Shown one piece after another: positions 47,532-57,716 of a DNA stretch of 64,000 nucleotides; position 1 is the stretch's first letter, and every line of letters starts with the position of its first letter. The notes under the pieces were generated by a model. That model was not told the origin of the DNA and made no database searches. It worked only from the letters and a program-made list of their open reading frames with translations. The stretch is from Pseudomonas sp. BSw22131 (GTDB lineage: Bacteria; Pseudomonadota; Gammaproteobacteria; Pseudomonadales; Pseudomonadaceae). The position numbers and the translations under genes were made by a program. The DNA lies in the NCBI RefSeq assembly GCF_026810445.1, contig NZ_CP113949.1, forward strand, positions 1,116,001-1,180,000. The letters are read 5' to 3'.

Positions 47532-49080
47532 TGTACTTATTATTGCCCCGCCACCGACACCCAATGGCGACTTGCATGTTGGACACATGGCCGGTCCTTA
47601 CCTTGCTGCCGATATCTATGCACGAGCACTTAGATCGCAGGGCAAGCATGTCAATTACGCAACTGGCACTGACGACAGCCAGACATATGTTGTCACCAGC
47701 GCGTTACATTTAGGCATCACGCCAGAAAGCCTTTGCGAAAGCGCAGCCACAGAAATTGAACGCAGCCTGTCGGCTTGGGGTATTAGCTTGGACGGATATG
47801 CTCCATTCGATGATGAATATAAAAAGATGGTTATGGATTTTCTACTTCCCTTACACAATGCAGGAAAGTTTAAACTGAAGTCCGTAAAGTTACCCTTCTC
47901 TGTCAACCGTAAAAAATTCATGGTCGAGTCATTCGTTTCTGGTGAATGCCCAATATGTTTAAGTCAGACCCGCGGCGGGCTTTGCGAAAGTTGTGGCCAT
48001 CCCAACAACTTTGACAACTTACTAAATCCACGGGCCACGCTACCACCCTACGAAGAACTTATCTATAAAGACGCCGAGATTCTTGTCTTGGTCCTCGAGG
48101 ATTATCGGGAACAACTTGAGGCTTTTTATACAGGTAAAAAAGGTAAATGGAGACCTCATATCCTGCAACTCATGAATGAGTTGTTCAGTAAGGCCCTGAT
48201 TGAATTCCCTATTACCTATCCCATCACATGGGGTCTGCCATCACCATTCCCTGGTACAGAAGGGCAGGTTATTAATGCTTGGGCTGAAGGAATGGCTGCA
48301 TCCATGTATTGTAATGCGATAGGAGAAACTCTCCGCGCCGAAACAGATGCATCTTGGCGCGTAGAGAGTGGTAATACTATTGGGTATTTTCTAGGCTTTG
48401 ATAACTCTTACTTCTGGGGTGTCACTCACTTAGCTCTGTTGATGGCGCATGAGGGCAAATACATTTTGCCAGACTTCATCGTGCCAAATGAGTTTTACGA
48501 ATTGGAAAATTCTAAATTCTCAACCAGTCGAAATCATTTGATCTGGGCGCGCGATTTGCTAAAAACCGTGGCTCGCGACTACGCTAGATTTTACCTTTGT
48601 TTGACATGTCCGGAGCACAACAGAAGTAACTTTAGCCTCGCCGCGCTCAACACCGTTATCGAGAGGCAGTTGATCGCGCCTTGGAACAACTTAGTAAATG
48701 CCTACAACAATCACCAATGGTGCATGGTGGAAAACGCTGAACTGAAGCGCGACACCTTAGCTATTCAAGTGATGAAAGATCGCTTACAGCAAGCATGTGA
48801 TATTCAAACATTCAGCATGCGCCGTTTAGCTGACTGGGTGTTAGCTCACATTGACAGAATTTACAGCCTGCTCTTAGAGAAACACTGCACCACCGAATCA
48901 CTCAACGCACAGGTCTTAGTGCTCGTCGAAGGAATGGCGTTGATCATGATTGATTTCAATGACTCATTCAAAGCAAAAAACTACAATAAACTCAATTTGA
49001 ATACCAAACGCACGCTCACACTACCGAAACTCTCGGTATTAACCAATGGCACTCAAATTAGTGAACTTCATGCGTCCTGA
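47524..49080 (+). CDS. Methionyl-tRNA synthetase-like protein (hydrazine synthetase, predicted)
   Basis: 518 residues of the class I aminoacyl-tRNA synthetase fold. HIGH motif is HVGH (18–21). A zinc knuckle has CPIC (142–145) and CESC (154–157). KMSKS reads KFSTS (331–335). The C-terminal 170 residues are helical, in the place of the anticodon domain. A perfect GGAGGTGA site lies six bases before the ATG at 47524. A housekeeping MetRS would not be in such an operon; in hydrazine pathways this domain activates an amino acid and condenses it with N6-hydroxylysine. The amino acid it uses cannot be told. Confidence 0.85.
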   Translation: MSNVLIIAPPPTPNGDLHVGHMAGPYLAADIYARALRSQGKHVNYATGTDDSQTYVVTSALHLGITPESLCESAATEIERSLSAWGISLDGYAPFDDEYKKMVMDFLLPLHNAGKFKLKSVKLPFSVNRKKFMVESFVSGECPICLSQTRGGLCESCGHPNNFDNLLNPRATLPPYEELIYKDAEILVLVLEDYREQLEAFYTGKKGKWRPHILQLMNELFSKALIEFPITYPITWGLPSPFPGTEGQVINAWAEGMAASMYCNAIGETLRAETDASWRVESGNTIGYFLGFDNSYFWGVTHLALLMAHEGKYILPDFIVPNEFYELENSKFSTSRNHLIWARDLLKTVARDYARFYLCLTCPEHNRSNFSLAALNTVIERQLIAPWNNLVNAYNNHQWCMVENAELKRDTLAIQVMKDRLQQACDIQTFSMRRLADWVLAHIDRIYSLLLEKHCTTESLNAQVLVLVEGMALIMIDFNDSFKAKNYNKLNLNTKRTLTLPKLSVLTNGTQISELHAS

Positions 49081-50128
49081 AATTGCGATCGTAGGCGCGG
49101 GGATCTTGGGTGTTATGACAGCACTGGCTTGTGCCCGAAAGGGCGCGGCCGTTGCGATCTATGATACTGAAGACATTCCGAACAAACGTAATCTATCCTT
49201 TGCCGATGCTCGCATGTGGCGGCACGTGCACCAGAATAATCCAGCACTAGAAGCATTAGCCGCGTCGTCGTTAGAGGCTTGGCTGAGACTCCAAAGTTTG
49301 TCTAAATTCGAAGCAGTCAGAAAAACCCAAATAGTTCGTCTGCTGACATCGGCGCAGTGTGAAGTTTTAGGTGATGCCTATGACAACAGCGGCAACACCT
49401 TCGAAATCTTGAGCGCGGACCAATTGTCGATCAAGAAGGCTTACGATATTGATATCACTAGCGAACAACGTTTGTTTGTTGCGAATGATGCCTTATTGAT
49501 TAACGGGAAATTGATTTACTCTTATCTCGTGGATACGCTTAAATCCATGAGTAAAGTCAGTTTTTTTCCTAACACAAAAATTAACGTCGATGCTGATATC
49601 TCTGAATGCTCTATTCAGACTGCGCATGGAAAACGCAACTACTCTGGGATTATTCTTTTAACCGGTCGACCAGGGAAATACGCGTTCTCACAAAGAGAAC
49701 CATGCACACTGAAAAAACATTATCAACTGCATATTGACTTCAACCTTAGCGAGGCCACGACTAATGACGGTCTCCTACCGTTGCTTAATTTTGGTGATCC
49801 GCAAACGACGTGGGCTGTGCCCTCAGTCGATAGAAAAATTCTGAGTGTGAGCGCTAGTAATCTTTTTCTAACAAAGAAAATAAGCGTAGATCAAATTAAT
49901 GAGATGACTGACTATCTTATTCGCAAAATAAAAGCCGAATACACAACGTTCGACGTGCGCGTCTCTGAGTATTTTGAACTACCGGTATCTGCCCGACATA
50001 CGAATACCTATTGGGAAATACGACCAGATCACAACGTAATTTCTATCAACGCTTGCGACGCATCGTTATTTAAGGCCGCGCCAGCAATATCAGAAATCAT
50101 AAGTGACATGATTATAAAGGCTAGATGA
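49070..50128 (+). CDS. DAO-family FAD-dependent oxidase (hydrazine-releasing, predicted)
   Basis: 352 residues. The Rossmann motif EIAIVGAGILGVMTALACAR is at the very N terminus. The overall shape is like glycine/D-amino acid or sarcosine oxidases (DAO family). In the published hydrazine pathways such an oxidase cleaves the lysine–hydrazine adduct to free the hydrazino acid. It overlaps the MetRS-like gene by 11 bases. A start eight codons earlier (49046) is possible; I chose 49070 because it gives the normal distance to the FAD motif. Confidence 0.82.
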   Translation: MRPEIAIVGAGILGVMTALACARKGAAVAIYDTEDIPNKRNLSFADARMWRHVHQNNPALEALAASSLEAWLRLQSLSKFEAVRKTQIVRLLTSAQCEVLGDAYDNSGNTFEILSADQLSIKKAYDIDITSEQRLFVANDALLINGKLIYSYLVDTLKSMSKVSFFPNTKINVDADISECSIQTAHGKRNYSGIILLTGRPGKYAFSQREPCTLKKHYQLHIDFNLSEATTNDGLLPLLNFGDPQTTWAVPSVDRKILSVSASNLFLTKKISVDQINEMTDYLIRKIKAEYTTFDVRVSEYFELPVSARHTNTYWEIRPDHNVISINACDASLFKAAPAISEIISDMIIKAR

Positions 50129-50129
50129 A

Positions 50130-51344
50130 ATGAGTAGTGAGATCCTTGTAAATCAACAGACACTCCCCGCGCGAGATAATAATGAGCGTTATCTACTTCT
50201 CGCTTCATTGATCTCTACTCTGGGTAGCGGTGTTCTTATTATTGCCAATGCGCTTATTATTTCGCAAATCATGGGAACCGCCAAAGCTGTAGGTTTTCTA
50301 TTTATACTAGTGGCTCTCCCACAAGCATTTTTCTCGCTTTTATTCGGAAAAATTTCAGACACCTACGATCGCAAAAAAATTTGTATCGTTACAAATATTT
50401 TAAATGCGGTTATTGTGATTAGCATTTTGGTGGGCATCGCCTTTTTTGATGACCCGTCAATGACCGTATATGTCGGTAGCTTTATGCTGTCCTTAACAAC
50501 CGCAATGTTTTTCCCGGCAAACAACGCTATTATCAAAGACGCCATCACTAAAACCCGAATGGCCATTTTTAACTCGAAATTAGAAATGTCAACACAGATC
50601 GGTACTTTGACATCGGTTGCTATTGGTGGATTTCTGATTCAGTACTCAGGCGTGAATTTTGTATTTGTGTTGAATGCAATAACCTTCTTATGTAGCGCTT
50701 TTTTATTCAAACTAATCAACATCAACCGCCAATCAACAACGCTGACGGACACTAGCTCAAATGCTGACGCCGATCTGGAGAAAGGAGATGTCCAGATTAG
50801 GAAGCCTTGGTTAATCCTGCTATATGGTATCGGCAACATTATTATAACCGTCAGCAATATGCTCTTGGTTATACTCGTCACCAAACATTACAGCGCGGGA
50901 GCCAGCGTACTTGGTATTGTCGATGCTTTGGCCGGTGTTGGTGTATTCGTTGCTGCTGCACTGACGCCCGTTTTACAAAAACGCTATTCACTGTTATCAA
51001 TAGTAATTATAGGCTATATCGGAAACGCCTTATTTATTGCCTTGCAACCGCAATTTAATATTATGTGGCTTATCGTGTTTTTCCCTTTAGGCGCACTGTC
51101 CTTTGGCATCGCCAGAATTTCCTGTCGAACACTAATGTTTAACTCAATTTCCTCACAATACACTGGCCGCTTTTTTGGAATGAGCAACGCGCTTGGCCTG
51201 GCATCATCGGTTGTGTTGATTTACGTCATCGGCAGCTTGGTAGACACATTCGATGTGATAGCAGGATACGTGGCATTAGCAGCCACCGTTGTTGCCCTGA
51301 CATCACTTGCTTCATTATTCGTTATCAAAGGGCCAACGAAATGA
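50130..51344 (+). CDS. MFS exporter
   Basis: 404 residues with about 12 membrane spans. Motif A is present as FGKISDTYDRKK between spans 2 and 3. It most resembles drug or siderophore exporters of the major facilitator family. In the operon it probably exports the product or protects the producer. Starts one base after the preceding stop (TGAAATG). No substrate prediction. Confidence 0.85.
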   Translation: MSSEILVNQQTLPARDNNERYLLLASLISTLGSGVLIIANALIISQIMGTAKAVGFLFILVALPQAFFSLLFGKISDTYDRKKICIVTNILNAVIVISILVGIAFFDDPSMTVYVGSFMLSLTTAMFFPANNAIIKDAITKTRMAIFNSKLEMSTQIGTLTSVAIGGFLIQYSGVNFVFVLNAITFLCSAFLFKLININRQSTTLTDTSSNADADLEKGDVQIRKPWLILLYGIGNIIITVSNMLLVILVTKHYSAGASVLGIVDALAGVGVFVAAALTPVLQKRYSLLSIVIIGYIGNALFIALQPQFNIMWLIVFFPLGALSFGIARISCRTLMFNSISSQYTGRFFGMSNALGLASSVVLIYVIGSLVDTFDVIAGYVALAATVVALTSLASLFVIKGPTK

Positions 51345-52582
51345 AATTGTTAGCCATCGAAGTAGGGCAATTTGGTGATTATTACAACTCGCGATATCAA
51401 CAGATTGAAAACTATGGTGTAGATTTATATGTTTTTTCCGGTGTCGCTGACTTCGACCATTGGAAAGAGGGAAAATTTTTTGTTGCCAACACCATGGACA
51501 CCACCGATTTAACCAAACGAGCCATAGAGATTAATCAGGAACAAAAATTCGATGGTGTTTTCACGCTTGCCGAGAACAGCGTTATCGCTACTGCCATTAT
51601 AGCGACCGCGCTAGGGCTGCCATCAATCACGGTGAATGCAGCGGCGAACAGCCGAAATAAAATATTCATGCGAAACGCGCACAGGACCCACAATGCCCCA
51701 CATCCAGCATTTGCGCTTACGAACACGATTGATGAAGCACGCAAAGCCGCCGACTCAATAGGCTTTCCCGTCATTCTCAAACCCACACTTGGTTCCGGTA
51801 GTCAGTTTGTGTATAAAATCAATAATCATGAAGAACTCAACGACGCATTCCCAACGGCGTTCAAAGGTATCAACGCGATGAGTCAGTTTTTGAAGGAAGG
51901 CATCACGAGTCTTTTAGGCCCTAACAGTTTGCTTGTAGAGTCGTACCTTGATGGTCGGGAATTTCTGATTGAAGCTTTTACTTGGGACGGTGAAACTGTG
52001 CTTGGCTCTATCGTTGATAGAGTTACATTGGAAGGTAATTCCTTTGATGACGATGTGCATCACGCGCCCACCGACCTGTGCCCGCTTGATATTGAAAGGG
52101 TGAGAGCCGCGGTGCATGCTGGCGCAGTCGCTCAAGGCTTGACGCGGAGTGCTATGCACGCAGAAATTCGCTTTCATCAGAATAAGCCTTATATAATCGA
52201 AATCGCCGCTCGCTTGGGTGGCGGCGGCCTTGATTTTATGTCTCGATTATCATCTGGTTATTGCCCAGTCAAATCGGCAATAGATATTGCAATGGGAGTC
52301 AAACCTAACCATGGTTTTTATAGTCCCACAGGTTTGGATACATTCGCTTTATGTTTGATTTCCGGTCCAGGCACAATCACCGATATTTTGGTGCCTGCGA
52401 CCATTACAAATGACCCAGCTGTATTTATGTTGAAAATCACGGCTCAGCCTGGCACTTTAATTAAAAGGCCTCCTTTTGGAAATGACATCGTCGGTTTCCT
52501 TGGAGTATCGGGAAGCGTACGTAAAGAGACCGAATTTAAAGCGTTAAGCTACAGTAATAAAATAAAAATATCGATTAAATGA
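51341..52582 (+). CDS. ATP-grasp carboxylate–amine ligase
   Basis: 413 residues. A pre-ATP-grasp domain is followed by the ATP-grasp fold: FPVILKPTLGSGSQFVY (about residues 140–156) and EIRFHQNKPYIIEIAARLGGGG with metal-binding Glu (about 270–290). Members such as BacD join two amino acids by acyl phosphate. Here it would couple the hydrazino acid to an amino acid. It starts within the MFS stop (ATGA overlap, 4 bp). Confidence 0.85.
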   Translation: MKLLAIEVGQFGDYYNSRYQQIENYGVDLYVFSGVADFDHWKEGKFFVANTMDTTDLTKRAIEINQEQKFDGVFTLAENSVIATAIIATALGLPSITVNAAANSRNKIFMRNAHRTHNAPHPAFALTNTIDEARKAADSIGFPVILKPTLGSGSQFVYKINNHEELNDAFPTAFKGINAMSQFLKEGITSLLGPNSLLVESYLDGREFLIEAFTWDGETVLGSIVDRVTLEGNSFDDDVHHAPTDLCPLDIERVRAAVHAGAVAQGLTRSAMHAEIRFHQNKPYIIEIAARLGGGGLDFMSRLSSGYCPVKSAIDIAMGVKPNHGFYSPTGLDTFALCLISGPGTITDILVPATITNDPAVFMLKITAQPGTLIKRPPFGNDIVGFLGVSGSVRKETEFKALSYSNKIKISIK

Positions 52583-53469
52583 AAAAAATCGGATTGGCTA
52601 TTGCACTCGATGACAGTGCAACCTACCACACTCAGACTTTTATCGAGGCTATCGCGTATAGCCTCGATAATTTTCCTGCCCTCAATTCATATATGTATAG
52701 AACTGTGAGCGACCAAAAATCCCGATCGGGGGGCGCCAACTCAGCGAAGGGATTGATCGATTGGGGCGCGGACATCGTCATAGGGCACTTTTCCAGTATA
52801 GCTGCGATTTCTGCTATGCCGTATTATGCCGCAGCCCATATGCCGGTGATCCTGCCTGCAGCCACTTCTTGCCAACTTGACCTGTTGCCTGCTAATCAAC
52901 AATACCTTACCTATAAGTATCAAAACAACAACAAAGCGCTTGTGCAATACTGTGTGTTTGATTGTATTGCTAAACGAGGGAGCGGAAACATAATTGTCAT
53001 TGCCCAAAATAATGAATACGGCAAAACGCTGTCAAGACTAATACCTTTGTTTAGGGGGGTAATTCTAACAGACACAGTTCCAGCACATTTTGGCAGAAGT
53101 GATACATATGTTATATTTGGCTATGATGATTTTGCTAGGAATATTATTAAAAGACTTTCTAGTGTGCCCGTTTATCGTATAGTTCTCATCGACGACTCCG
53201 ATTGTTCTGATGTTCATAAAGCACTTATTGTTAAGCCGCATCGACTGTCCCGAGTTAAAGCCGTGTTTAACATTCCTAAGCATGGAAGGCCTTCACCCTA
53301 CTGGAATGAAACATTATTGGCACTCGCACTGGCGGATTCTATGCTGAGGACGTCCAATGAGAAAATCGCTCATCTTGGAACATTTGAGACGTACCTTGCA
53401 CCGCAGAGTTTCGATAGTAATAATCGCTACGATGGAAACACACTGGTGACAGAGGATATATATTACTGA
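52579..53469 (+). CDS. Type I periplasmic-binding-fold protein without signal peptide
   Basis: 296 residues related to the LivJ/AmiC ligand-binding family: LIDWGADIVIGHFSS and MPVILPAATS, and NEYGKTLSRL. The N terminus MKKIGLAIALDDSATYH has no hydrophobic signal and looks cytosolic, like AmiC. It overlaps the ATP-grasp stop by four bases (ATGA). It could sense or sequester the product or a precursor. Last gene of the operon; no transcription terminator is obvious. Confidence 0.75.
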   Translation: MKKIGLAIALDDSATYHTQTFIEAIAYSLDNFPALNSYMYRTVSDQKSRSGGANSAKGLIDWGADIVIGHFSSIAAISAMPYYAAAHMPVILPAATSCQLDLLPANQQYLTYKYQNNNKALVQYCVFDCIAKRGSGNIIVIAQNNEYGKTLSRLIPLFRGVILTDTVPAHFGRSDTYVIFGYDDFARNIIKRLSSVPVYRIVLIDDSDCSDVHKALIVKPHRLSRVKAVFNIPKHGRPSPYWNETLLALALADSMLRTSNEKIAHLGTFETYLAPQSFDSNNRYDGNTLVTEDIYY

Positions 53470-53619
53470 GTACCATGGCGCATGGCTTCAATCGTTTCAT
53501 GGGCAAACAAGAGGGTCACTCTTGCGCTGTGTTGTATTCGCTCGATGATGCTAGCCTTTGGCCTATGCTTCGGCGGACTCAACGACCAAGTGCACCACCT
53601 GATGCAAGGTCTTGCCACG

Positions 53620-53865
53620 TCAGTGAAATACACACATCTCGGCACTGAGGAACGCGTCGCCATCATGGTGATTCAGCTTCAATAACTCATCTTCGAGCTA
53701 TCGCCGTTTTGGTCTGGCGTCACCCCAGCAAATCGCCAGCAGACTACACTGTATCTGCCCGATCACCCCGAGCTACATGTGAGTCATGAAGCCATCTACT
53801 TGGCTATTTATGACTACCCGCAAGGCGAGTTGAAACGCCAGTTCATCAGCTACTTGCGAAGGTAA
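53620..53865 (+). pseudogene. IS30-family transposase remnant
   Basis: Fragments of an IS30 transposase on the plus strand: YTHLGTEERVAIMVIQLQ, then YLPDHPELHVSHEAIYLAIY, PQGELKRQFISYLRR. They are in different frames and the DDE-carrying part is missing. It closes the right side of the island. Confidence 0.75.
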
Positions 53866-53912
53866 AGGCGTCAGTAGACACACGGTCCAGGGTGGGATTT
53901 GGGAAGGGCTTG

Positions 53913-53933
53913 TGTAGGATCGGTCCTGATTTT
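53913..53933. repeat. Candidate island-flanking direct repeat, right copy
   Basis: TGTAGGATCGGTCCTGATTTT, 19 of 21 bases as in the left copy at 42329–42349, same orientation, 11.6 kb apart. Lies 48 bases after the IS30 remnant. Confidence 0.5.
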
Positions 53934-54000
53934 TTGGTAACAGATTAAAGCGGATGGGTAGTCGATAGGATGCGCGGCTTCATCTTGTCGAGTATCTACT

Positions 54001-54624
54001 GTGCCTGATTCCAACTATACGTCGCCTAAGGCTGACCTCACCCCTGAAACCAAAGGCGGCTCAGCGTTTTTTACTGTTTCGCCTGCAAAACTGCTGTTTA
54101 TGTTGATTACCACATCAGGGCTTTACGGAGTGTATTGGTTCTACAAGAACTGGGCGCTGTATAAACATTTTTCCGGGCGTTCTATCTGGCCGGTTCCGCG
54201 CGCTGTGTTTTCCTGGTTCTTCTTCCCCTCATTGCTTAGCAAGGTTGATCGTGTGCATCTGGAGAGGGGAAAGGGCGGGATGCCGTGGTGGAAACTCATT
54301 GCAGTGCTCTTCATCCTGATCGTCTTTTCTCCTTGGTGGCTGGGTTTTCTGGATGGATTTATCAGAGCACTGACGAGGCAACCAAGCCTGCTGGCGATAG
54401 ATGCAGGCCCCATTGGGCTGCTCCTTTTCTCACTTGCTCAGATAACGCTTTACAGCCTTTTGCTGATGCGGGTGCAACGCTTCATTAATGTCGTGAACGA
54501 TGATCCGTCTGGAAGCAGCAATGCAGAACTCTCCGGCGCCAATTGGCTGTGGGTCGTTGTCGGCTTGCTTTTTTGGTACGGGAATTACCTTGCACTTGTC
54601 GTGCTTTCCTCCCCATCGCTTTAA
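54001..54624 (+). CDS. Membrane protein of unknown function
   Basis: 207 residues with four to five hydrophobic spans (about 27–47, 62–77, 98–120, 135–155, 180–200). Start MPDSNYTSPKADLTPE is hydrophilic with no signal. Composition is core-like, so the island ends before it. GTG at 54001 is the chosen start, with weak upstream GAG. No family I can name; a DUF4234-like look (YWFYKNW) is possible. Confidence 0.65.
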   Translation: MPDSNYTSPKADLTPETKGGSAFFTVSPAKLLFMLITTSGLYGVYWFYKNWALYKHFSGRSIWPVPRAVFSWFFFPSLLSKVDRVHLERGKGGMPWWKLIAVLFILIVFSPWWLGFLDGFIRALTRQPSLLAIDAGPIGLLLFSLAQITLYSLLLMRVQRFINVVNDDPSGSSNAELSGANWLWVVVGLLFWYGNYLALVVLSSPSL

Positions 54625-54633
54625 GCCAGCCAT

Positions 54634-54662
54634 AAAAAAAGGCCTCATTGCGAGGCCTTTGT
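54634..54662. terminator. Bidirectional terminator
   Basis: AAAAAAAGGCCTC, loop ATTGC, GAGGCCTTT between the converging membrane protein and cysZ. Confidence 0.85.
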
Positions 54663-54678
54663 TGTGTGTCGATCGCGG

Positions 54679-55434
54679 TTAGGCAGTCTTTGCCAATTGC
54701 GTCTCCGCGCCGCGCTCCCTGACCCAAAACAACGTCGCACCCGCCACTGCGGCCGGCATCATCAGGATGTTGACCACGGGTATCAACAGCACAACATAGA
54801 CAATCCCGCCAAAACTCAAACTCTGCCAGCGCTTGGCGCGTAGCCACGCCAGCATGTCCTGCCAGCTCATTTTGTGGTTGTCGGCGGGGTAGTCGATGTA
54901 CTGGATCGCCATCATCCACACGCCGAACAGTAGCCACAGCGGTGCAGCAATGATGTTAACCACCGGTATCCACGAAAGAATGAACAGCCCGAGCGCACGC
55001 GGAAGGAAGTACCCCAGCTTGCGCATCTCGCGACTCAGAGTGCGGGGAATCATGGCGGCCAGTTCACCCCAGCTGAACGCGGGGAAGTCATCTGTACCGC
55101 GAACCACGACTTCGACCTTTTCAGCCAGAAACCCGTTGAACGGTGCAGCGATGATGTTGGCGATCATGGTGAAGGTGAAGAACACCATCAAAATGACCAG
55201 CACCACGAACAGCGGCCAGAGGATGTAGTTGAGAAAACTCAACCAGTTGGGCAGCGTCGGCATGAAGGTGTCGACCCACAGTTCGAATTGGTGGCCGGCC
55301 AGGTAAATCAGCCCGGCAAACAGAACCAGGTTAATGGTCAGTGGTAGCAATACAAACAGCCGCAGGCCAGGGCTGAGAACCAGTTTGAGGCCTTCGCGAA
55401 GGTATTGCGGGCCAGACAGAGCGGGTGCAGGCAT
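54679..55434 (-). CDS. cysZ: Sulfate transporter CysZ
   Basis: 251 residues, four to six spans, EI24/CysZ family. Start [31 protein letters not shown] is typical. The central [16 protein letters not shown] segment is conserved in CysZ. It imports sulfate for cysteine synthesis. Of the open frame, the ATG at 55434, with GGAGGC just upstream, is right; the extra 64 residues above it have no family likeness. Confidence 0.9.
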   Translation of the reverse strand: MPAPALSGPQYLREGLKLVLSPGLRLFVLLPLTINLVLFAGLIYLAGHQFELWVDTFMPTLPNWLSFLNYILWPLFVVLVILMVFFTFTMIANIIAAPFNGFLAEKVEVVVRGTDDFPAFSWGELAAMIPRTLSREMRKLGYFLPRALGLFILSWIPVVNIIAAPLWLLFGVWMMAIQYIDYPADNHKMSWQDMLAWLRAKRWQSLSFGGIVYVVLLIPVVNILMMPAAVAGATLFWVRERGAETQLAKTA

Positions 55435-56848
<1,414 letters not shown>

Positions 56849-56876
56849 TCAGCATCAAAAAGTCAGTGCTCTAAAT

Positions 56877-56909
56877 AAAAAAACCGGCTCAAAAGGCCGG
56901 TTTTTTTGT
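56877..56909 (+). terminator. Terminator between trxB and the HopJ-family gene
   Basis: AAAAAAACCGGC, loop, GGCCGGTTTTTTT, 29 bp after trxB; can work on both strands. Confidence 0.9.
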
Positions 56910-56912
56910 GGG

Positions 56913-57251
56913 TCACTTGCGCCTCAATGGCGGCGCACTAAACGTTACGCCCGCCAATCCATGGGCGATCAGCGCCCGGATATTACCGTGATCGCTGCCT
57001 TGCGGAGTGGCCTGAACCGAGCGGTAGTGTTCGCCAAAAGCCAGCAAGGCTTCCTCATCGGTAAAGCCTTCGAGCAATGCCAGACCCAGGGTTTTGCCAG
57101 AGCCTTCGTTTTGACCGGCAGCATTCTCGACGCCGCCGTTGCTGAACGCTTGCGGCTGGTAGTCGTACTGCTCTGCGACAAAAGCCAGGGTGTCGGCAAA
57201 CGCGTGTTCGCCACTGCGCAAGTGAGCACGCAGTGTGTTGAGATCAGTCAT
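56913..57251 (-). CDS. HopJ-family protein
   Basis: 112 residues with the family signature NGSENAAGQNEGSGKTLGLALLEGF-like (here NGGVENAAGQNEGSGK), and LLAFGEHYRSV. The name comes from HopJ of P. syringae, but the family is widespread in non-pathogens and this copy has no secretion context. Its start overlaps the DUF1244 stop by eight bases, so it is co-translated. Function unknown. Confidence 0.85.
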   Translation of the reverse strand: MTDLNTLRAHLRSGEHAFADTLAFVAEQYDYQPQAFSNGGVENAAGQNEGSGKTLGLALLEGFTDEEALLAFGEHYRSVQATPQGSDHGNIRALIAHGLAGVTFSAPPLRRK

Positions 57252-57540
57252 GCTTTGTTTCCTTGGCGAATGCGGCTTGCTGGTCAGCGCTGGCTTCCTT
57301 CTGGTAGGTCGCTTTCCATTCGCTATAAGGCATGCCGTAGACCACCTCGCGGGCATCATCGAGGCTGATGTCGATCTGCTTTTCATCGGCGGCAGCCTTG
57401 TACCACTTCGACAGGCAGTTGCGACAGAAGCCGGAAAGGTTCATCAGATCGATGTTCTGGACGTCCTTGCGACTGTCCAGATGGGCGACCAGACGGCGGA
57501 AGGAGGCAGCTTCGAGTTCGAGGCGTTCTTGCTCGGTCAT
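57244..57540 (-). CDS. DUF1244 family protein
   Basis: 98 residues, small and acidic, with a pair of Cys in the FCRNCLSKWY stretch (about residue 39) that is the DUF1244 hallmark. Followed on the same strand by the HopJ-family gene with an 8-bp overlap, so it is the first gene of the pair. Function unknown. Confidence 0.88.
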   Translation of the reverse strand: MTEQERLELEAASFRRLVAHLDSRKDVQNIDLMNLSGFCRNCLSKWYKAAADEKQIDISLDDAREVVYGMPYSEWKATYQKEASADQQAAFAKETKHD

Positions 57541-57624
57541 GATGGGCTCTGTTCAGTAAGGGAAGGGCGGATGATAAGAGTGCAAGGGCGGGCGGGCAAT
57601 GATCGGCAGTTGTTGGCTGACCTA

Positions 57625-57712
57625 TGGGAGGGAGCTTGCTCGCGATGACGGTATGTCATTGATTGAAAGGGAGCCTGAACACAGGCTTCGCGAGCAAGCT
57701 CCCTCCCACGTT
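57625..57712. repeat. REP-type inverted pair (variant)
   Basis: TGGGAGGGAGCTTGCTCGCGA and TTCGCGAGCAAGCTCCCTCCCA, a different REP class (GGGAGCTTGCTCGCGA) from those at 1.0 and 34.8 kb. It ends just before folX. Confidence 0.85.
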
Positions 57713-57716
57713 TGAA

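Noticed and set aside
47524..49080. A second housekeeping methionyl-tRNA synthetase or mupirocin-type resistance copy
   Set aside because: The altered KMSKS (KFSTS), the cupin overlap and the biosynthetic operon context argue against a role in translation.
53463..53685. Two small opposite-strand frames after the hydrazine operon
   Set aside because: The minus-strand 67-residue frame (53463–53666) has no recognisable domain. The plus-strand one contains the start of an IS30 transposase at its end, so I kept only the IS30 remnant.
56913..57251. A type III effector (HopJ) gene
   Set aside because: The family name is historical. The gene is paired with DUF1244 in a core region, with no hrp box or secretion genes, so it is kept only as a HopJ-family housekeeping protein.
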